Source: CAZKTS01 sp964555735 (lineage in GTDB: Bacteria; Actinomycetota; Acidimicrobiia; IMCC26256; PALSA-555). Taken from it: DNA of 16,278 bases. The DNA lies in the NCBI GenBank assembly GCA_964555735.1, contig CAZKTS010000412.1:1-16278 (forward strand), given 5' to 3'. The stretch's first letter is position 1. Each line of letters opens with the position of its first letter. The notes below the pieces were generated by a model. It did not search any database and was not told the DNA's origin. It worked only from the letters and a program-made list of their open reading frames with translations. A program made the translations under genes and the position numbers. Shown piece after piece: positions 13,181 to 16,278 of the stretch.

Positions 13181-14316
13181 CCGAGGAGGGTGGCGATGCG
13201 GGCGCGGTGCTCGGCGGCGGTGCCGAGCAGCTGGGCGTCGGTCTTGGCGCGGCGCACGTAGAGGTGCATGTCGTGCTCCCACGTGTACCCGATGCCGCCG
13301 TGGATCTGGATGCCCTCCGTGGTGAGGCGGTCCTGGCAGTCGCCGGCCGCGGCCTTGGCCGTCGACGCGGCGAGGGCGCGGCGCTCGTCGTCCTCGGCGA
13401 TGGTGAGCGCACCGAAGTAGGCCGTGGCCCGGGCCCGCTCCACCAGGATCAGCATGTCGGCAAACTTGTGCTTGATCGCCTGGAACGAACCGATCGGCAC
13501 GCCGAACTGCTCGCGCTGCTTGGCGTAGTCGAGGGTCACGTCGAAGATCGTCTGGCACGTGCCGACGCACTCCATGGCGAGGATCACGACGGCCTGCTCG
13601 ACGGCGCGCCGGACGGCCCGCGCGGTCGCGGCGCCGGGCTCACCGAGCAGCCGATCCGCGCTCACCGCGGCGCCGTCGAGCACGACGTCGGCGACGGGAC
13701 GCGTCGCGTCGAGCGCGTTGGTCGGCTCGAGCATGAGGTCGGCGCCCGGCACGACGAACACCGCGACGCCGTCGTCGCCCTGCGTACCGGCGACGCGGGC
13801 GACGACAGCGATCTCGTCGGCGGCGGTGGCGCCGAGCACGGCACGCTTGCGACCGCTGAGCACCCACGAGTCACCCTGTGGGGTCGCGGTCGCCTGGAGG
13901 TCGGCCGGGTCGATGCTGCCGGTCTCGACCAGTGCGAGCGCACCCCTGAGCTCACCCGCCGCGACCGCGCCGAGGTAGGCCGCTTGTTGCCCTTCGGAGC
14001 CGGCTTCGGCGACGACCGCCGCGAACTGGGCGACCGTCGGCACGAAGGGGGTGGGGGCGACCGCCCGGCCCAGCTCCTCGGCCACGACCGCGAGCTCGAC
14101 CGCGCCGAGCCCGATGCCACCGTGCTCCTCGGGGATCGTGAGCGCAGGCCAACCGAGGTCGACCATCTGCTTCCAGAGCGCGTCGCTCAGCTTGGCGGCC
14201 GTCTCGGCGCCGTCCTCGACGATCGCCCGCACAGTCCCGATGGGGCACTCGCGCTCGAGCACCGAGCGCACGCCGTCCCGCAGCTCGTCCTGATCGTCGG
14301 TGAACTCCAGCTCCAT
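13174..14316 (-). CDS. Single-domain acyl-CoA dehydrogenase, apparently without the canonical catalytic glutamate
   Basis: 380 residues with the normal three-part fold: an N-terminal helical domain (MELEFTDDQDELRDGVRSVL; PEEHGGIGLGAVELA at about 62-76), a middle beta domain (about 123-215), and a C-terminal helical domain with REQFGVPIGSFQAIKHKFAD (268-287) and GGIGYTWEHDMHLYVRRAK (340-358). The isovaleryl-type catalytic position holds arginine (R236 by hand alignment), and the medium-chain-type position holds leucine (L364 in AQLLGT). The usual SEPGAGSD motif is VETGSID. It thus resembles the non-catalytic partner subunit of heteromeric FadE enzymes, or the N half of the fused dehydrogenase at 8188-10380. 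No catalytic partner lies next to it. It starts 28 bp after the synthetase stop on the same strand, with its own operator-like dyad and -10 in that gap. Confidence 0.9.
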   Translation of the reverse strand: MELEFTDDQDELRDGVRSVLERECPIGTVRAIVEDGAETAAKLSDALWKQMVDLGWPALTIPEEHGGIGLGAVELAVVAEELGRAVAPTPFVPTVAQFAAVVAEAGSEGQQAAYLGAVAAGELRGALALVETGSIDPADLQATATPQGDSWVLSGRKRAVLGATAADEIAVVARVAGTQGDDGVAVFVVPGADLMLEPTNALDATRPVADVVLDGAAVSADRLLGEPGAATARAVRRAVEQAVVILAMECVGTCQTIFDVTLDYAKQREQFGVPIGSFQAIKHKFADMLILVERARATAYFGALTIAEDDERRALAASTAKAAAGDCQDRLTTEGIQIHGGIGYTWEHDMHLYVRRAKTDAQLLGTAAEHRARIATLLGV

Positions 14317-14325
14317 CGGAGACGG

Positions 14326-14331
14326 ACGCTA
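14326..14331 (-). promoter_or_regulatory. Putative -10 hexamer of the single-domain acyl-CoA dehydrogenase
   Basis: On the minus strand it reads TAGCGT (TAnnnT), 9 nt before the ATG at 14316, implying a leader of a base or two. It directly abuts the CCTGAC-N6-GTCAGG dyad, the same arrangement as at the thiolase. Confidence 0.4.
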
Positions 14332-14349
14332 CCTGACGCCGCCGTCAGG
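14332..14349. promoter_or_regulatory. Palindromic candidate operator CCTGAC-N6-GTCAGG, copy 2
   Basis: The dyad has arms identical to those at 1162-1179, with spacer GCCGCC; one extra pair extends each arm inward. It lies immediately behind the -10-like hexamer of the dehydrogenase, 15 bp from its ATG, and its upstream arm overlaps the TGA of the synthetase. Read toward the gene, the two copies also share GGC before GTCAGG and a TA hexamer right after. A dual role as a weak hairpin at the end of the synthetase is possible, but the stem is short. Confidence 0.55.
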
Positions 14350-15835
14350 AAGCGGGGTCGTCCGGGAGGGCGGCGAGCGCCTTCCGGTCGATCTTCTCCA
14401 TGGCGGTGAGTGGCAGGGCGTCCACCACGCGCAGGTGCTCGGGGAGCTTGTAGGCGGCGAGCTGGTCGCGGCCGAAGTCGCGGAGCTCGGTGAGCTCGGG
14501 CGGTGCCGCGGGGTCGCGCGGGACCACGAACGCAACACCGACCTCGCCCATCACCGGGTCGGGTCTCGGGACGACGGCGACCGCGGCGACGGCAGGGTGG
14601 GTCGAGAGCACGCCCTCCACCTCGACCGGGTACACGTTGTACCCGCCGCGCACATACATCTCCTTGGTGCGGCCGACGAGCCGGAGTCGTCCCTGCTCGT
14701 CGAGCCAGCCGAGGTCGCCGGTGCGCACGAAGCCGTCGGGCGTGAACGCGGCCGCGGTCGCCTCGGGGTCCTGCCAGTAGCCGCGCATCATGGCGGGGGA
14801 GCGCAGGCACACGGCGCCGACCTCGCCGGCCGGCACCTCGCGGTCGTCGTCGTCGAGCAGCTGGAGCTCGACGCCGGGCAGCGGGTGCCCGACGCTCACG
14901 ATCGCGTCCTCCTCGCGTGCGTCGAACGCGGTGCCGAGGCCGATGCCGGCCTCCGTGCACGAGTACCGCGTGGCGAGAGGGGCGCGGAACCGCTCACGCG
15001 CCTCCTCGGCGAGGCCGGGGGTGACCGGGCCGCCGCCGACGACGATTGCCCTGACGTGGGAGAGGTCGAACGAGTCGAACTCGGGCTCGCGCAGCATGAG
15101 TGCGAGCTGCGCGGGCACGCCGGCCACCGCGGTCATGCGCTCGCGCGCGATGAGCTCGAGCGCGCCGCGGGCACTCCATCTCGGCATGATGAAGGTCGTC
15201 CCGCCCTTCCGCAGGTTGCCGGGGAGCTTGCTCATGAACCCGAGGTGCGCGAACGACGTGCCGCTGAACGTGCGACCACCCGCGCCCCAGGTGTCGCCGA
15301 CGTCGGTCTCGGTGATGAACGCGAGCTGCCGGTTGCCGTAGAGCGCGCCCTTGGGCGCGCCCGTCGTTCCCGACGTGAAGACGATCGCGACCGGCCGGTC
15401 GGGGTCGTCGGGAAGGTCGGGCGCCACATGGCCGGCCAGGCGGAAGTCGGCGAGCACGGCGTCGGGGCCAGCCGCGGGCTCGACCTCGACCGAGGGGTGC
15501 ACCGACGAGCCGAAGCCCGGCGCGGCGATCACCAGCTTCGGCTGCGCCCGACCGAGCACGACCTCGCGCTCGTCGGCGGTCAGCCGGTCGTTGACCCCGG
15601 CCGTGATCGCGCCGACCTTCGCCGCCGCGAGGTAGGCGACGGCGTACTCGGGTGACGGTGGGAGCACCAGGGCGACGACGTCGCCTTCGCCGACCCCGCT
15701 GCCCGCGAGGCCACCCGCGACCTCGTCGGCGCACTGCTCGAGGTGGCGATACGAGAGCTCCCAGCCGCCGGGGGCCACGTAGGCCACCGAGTCGCCGAAG
15801 CGCCGAGCGGCCTCGCGTAGGGTTCGTGCCAGCAT
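14345..15835 (-). CDS. Acyl-CoA synthetase (AMP-binding, long/medium-chain fatty acid-CoA ligase type)
   Basis: 496 residues from ATG 15835. All ANL core motifs are present: P-loop FTSGTTGAPKG (153-163), YSCTEAG (291-297), RTGD (371-374), the hinge block GRTKEMYVRGGYNVYP (388-403) and the A10 catalytic lysine K481 in TAMEKIDRKAL. It adenylates a carboxylic acid and transfers it to CoA. It is complete, unlike the synthetase at the left edge, and differs from it in sequence. The frame is open to another ATG at 15934, but that 33-residue extension is Pro/Thr/Arg-rich, covers the operator-like repeats and would overlap the divergent TetR start, so 15835 is preferred; no strong ribosome-binding site decides. 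It is followed on the same strand by a dehydrogenase. The substrate is unknown; the divergent TetR gene is a likely regulator. Confidence 0.92.
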   Translation of the reverse strand: MLARTLREAARRFGDSVAYVAPGGWELSYRHLEQCADEVAGGLAGSGVGEGDVVALVLPPSPEYAVAYLAAAKVGAITAGVNDRLTADEREVVLGRAQPKLVIAAPGFGSSVHPSVEVEPAAGPDAVLADFRLAGHVAPDLPDDPDRPVAIVFTSGTTGAPKGALYGNRQLAFITETDVGDTWGAGGRTFSGTSFAHLGFMSKLPGNLRKGGTTFIMPRWSARGALELIARERMTAVAGVPAQLALMLREPEFDSFDLSHVRAIVVGGGPVTPGLAEEARERFRAPLATRYSCTEAGIGLGTAFDAREEDAIVSVGHPLPGVELQLLDDDDREVPAGEVGAVCLRSPAMMRGYWQDPEATAAAFTPDGFVRTGDLGWLDEQGRLRLVGRTKEMYVRGGYNVYPVEVEGVLSTHPAVAAVAVVPRPDPVMGEVGVAFVVPRDPAAPPELTELRDFGRDQLAAYKLPEHLRVVDALPLTAMEKIDRKALAALPDDPAS

Positions 15836-15864
15836 CTCGGGGTCTGGAAGCCTTGGGGTTGGTT

Positions 15865-15894
15865 GAGGTCGGGGTTCGGTCGAGGTCGGGTTCG
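15865..15894. repeat. Direct repeat in the synthetase/TetR intergenic region
   Basis: GAGGTCGGGGTTCG (15865-15878) recurs as GAGGTCGGGTTCG (15882-15894), 17 bp apart and differing by one G. It lies in the divergent regulatory region and may be part of a compound binding site. Confidence 0.5.
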
Positions 15895-15907
15895 ACGGGC
15901 GGTCGAA
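15891..15907. promoter_or_regulatory. Candidate TetR operator TTCGAC-N5-GTCGAA
   Basis: A perfect dyad with 6-bp arms and spacer GGGCG, 17 bp before the TetR GTG at 15925, between the divergent synthetase and regulator genes. TetR-family proteins commonly bind such palindromes between themselves and a divergent target. It differs in sequence from the CCTGAC dyads, so it need not be read by the same protein. Confidence 0.45.
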
Positions 15908-15924
15908 GGCGCGACGGAGGCGCA

Positions 15925-16278
15925 GTGGCGGCATCGTACAAGTCGGGCGGGAAGACCGGCTCGCAAGAGCCCACGTCCGACCGCGAGACGTCCGGAACGC
16001 CCGCCCGCCGACGGGAGCTGCGCGCGCAGGGCAAGCGCACGATGGCGCGCCTGCTGGATGCGGGGCTCCGGGTGTTCGCCGAGCGCGGCTACCACGCCGC
16101 GCGCGTCGACGACATCGTCCGAGCCGCCCGCACGTCGCACGGCACCTTCTACCTGTACTTCACCAACAAGGAAGACCTGCTGCGGGCGCTCGCGGTCGAC
16201 TGTGCCCACGAGCTCACCGACATGGCCGACACCATCGGCCCGATCACGCCCGACGACGCCGGTCGGGCCGAGCTGCGG
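15925..16278 (+). CDS. TetR/AcrR-family transcriptional regulator, C-terminus cut by window edge
   Basis: 118 codons are visible from GTG 15925, preceded by GGAGG (15916-15920) with a short 4-nt spacer. After a hydrophilic, Ser/Gly/Thr-rich tail of about 30 residues comes the TetR DNA-binding domain. Helix 1 is in KRTMARLLDAGLRVFAERGY. The helix-turn-helix runs through ARVDDIVRAARTSHGTFYLYFTNKEDLL, whose GTFYLYFTNKEDLL end is the family signature. The ligand-binding C-terminal domain starts (AVDCAHELTDMADTIG) and is lost at the edge. An ATG at 16042 would delete part of helix 1 and is rejected. Divergence from an acyl-CoA synthetase suggests a repressor that responds to an acyl-CoA or related ligand; this is inference from context. 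Confidence 0.9.
   Translation, partial: MAASYKSGGKTGSQEPTSDRETSGTPARRRELRAQGKRTMARLLDAGLRVFAERGYHAARVDDIVRAARTSHGTFYLYFTNKEDLLRALAVDCAHELTDMADTIGPITPDDAGRAELR

Noticed and set aside
11583..13412. A 609-codon minus-strand frame across the thioesterase and membrane protein region
   Set aside because: It is antisense to two well-supported genes and crosses two hairpins. It resembles a codon-bias shadow.
12901..15655. Plus-strand frames of 502 codons (12901-14409) and 451 codons (14300-15655)
   Set aside because: Both run antisense to the dehydrogenase and synthetase and encode Arg/Gly/Asp/His-rich sequence without domains.
15836..15934. ATG at 15934 as the start of the complete acyl-CoA synthetase
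   Set aside because: The added residues are low-complexity and cover operator-like repeats, and the start would overlap the divergent TetR gene. It is not fully excluded.
1..16278. CRISPR array, insertion sequence, toxin-antitoxin, phage or biosynthetic megasynthase genes
   Set aside because: Looked for regular spaced repeats, transposase motifs and small paired genes; none is visible.

Overview
The window is high-GC bacterial DNA with dense coding, many GTG starts, TAnnnT-type -10 hexamers placed directly before start codons, and long antisense open frames caused by codon bias. These traits, together with the gene families present (multiple FadE-type acyl-CoA dehydrogenases, fatty-acyl-CoA synthetases, a P450 with its own 3Fe-4S ferredoxin, an HisN-type phosphatase, a LysM protein), suggest an actinomycete. 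A lineage such as Acidimicrobiia is possible, but that is inference. I count 15 protein-coding genes; the two at the window edges are partial. I saw no rRNA, tRNA, CRISPR array, insertion sequence or phage gene.

Layout. 1-1132 (-): the N-terminal part of an acyl-CoA synthetase, diverging from 1193-6813 (+), a same-strand run of thiolase, HisN-like phosphatase, FGGY sugar kinase, cytochrome P450, 3Fe-4S ferredoxin and alpha/beta hydrolase. The last three are spaced 14 and 1 bp apart. 6810-8132 (-): an alpha/beta hydrolase fused to a class III nucleotide cyclase, convergent with the hydrolase (overlapping stop codons) and divergent from 8188-10380 (+), a two-domain acyl-CoA dehydrogenase. A strong hairpin separates the latter from a convergent secreted LysM protein (10436-11059, -). 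Then come a histidine phosphatase (11099-11659, +), a PaaI-type thioesterase (11703-12203, +) and a six-helix membrane protein of the urate-oxidase-N-terminal family (12303-13052, +). Two hairpins follow, then a convergent single-domain acyl-CoA dehydrogenase (13174-14316, -) and an acyl-CoA synthetase (14345-15835, -). The latter diverges from a TetR regulator cut by the right edge (15925 onward, +). No gene-free stretch exceeds about 125 bases.

How the genes fit together. The core theme is activation of a carboxylic acid to a CoA thioester, desaturation and thiolysis (two synthetases, two dehydrogenases, a thiolase, a thioesterase), with a P450/ferredoxin/hydrolase cassette for oxidising and hydrolysing a substrate. 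This fits catabolism of a bulky aliphatic or isoprenoid/steroid-like compound, but no ring-degradation gene is present and the substrate cannot be read from sequence.

The most interesting signal is regulatory: the same perfect 18-bp dyad, CCTGAC-N6-GTCAGG, occurs exactly twice, about 13 kb apart. Each copy abuts a putative -10 hexamer just before a beta-oxidation gene (thiolase; single-domain acyl-CoA dehydrogenase). This points to a shared, unnamed regulator. Also notable: the single-domain dehydrogenase and the N-terminal half of the double one appear to lack the catalytic glutamate at both known positions, and the cyclase domain has replaced the usual adenine-recognising lysine and the transition-state asparagine.
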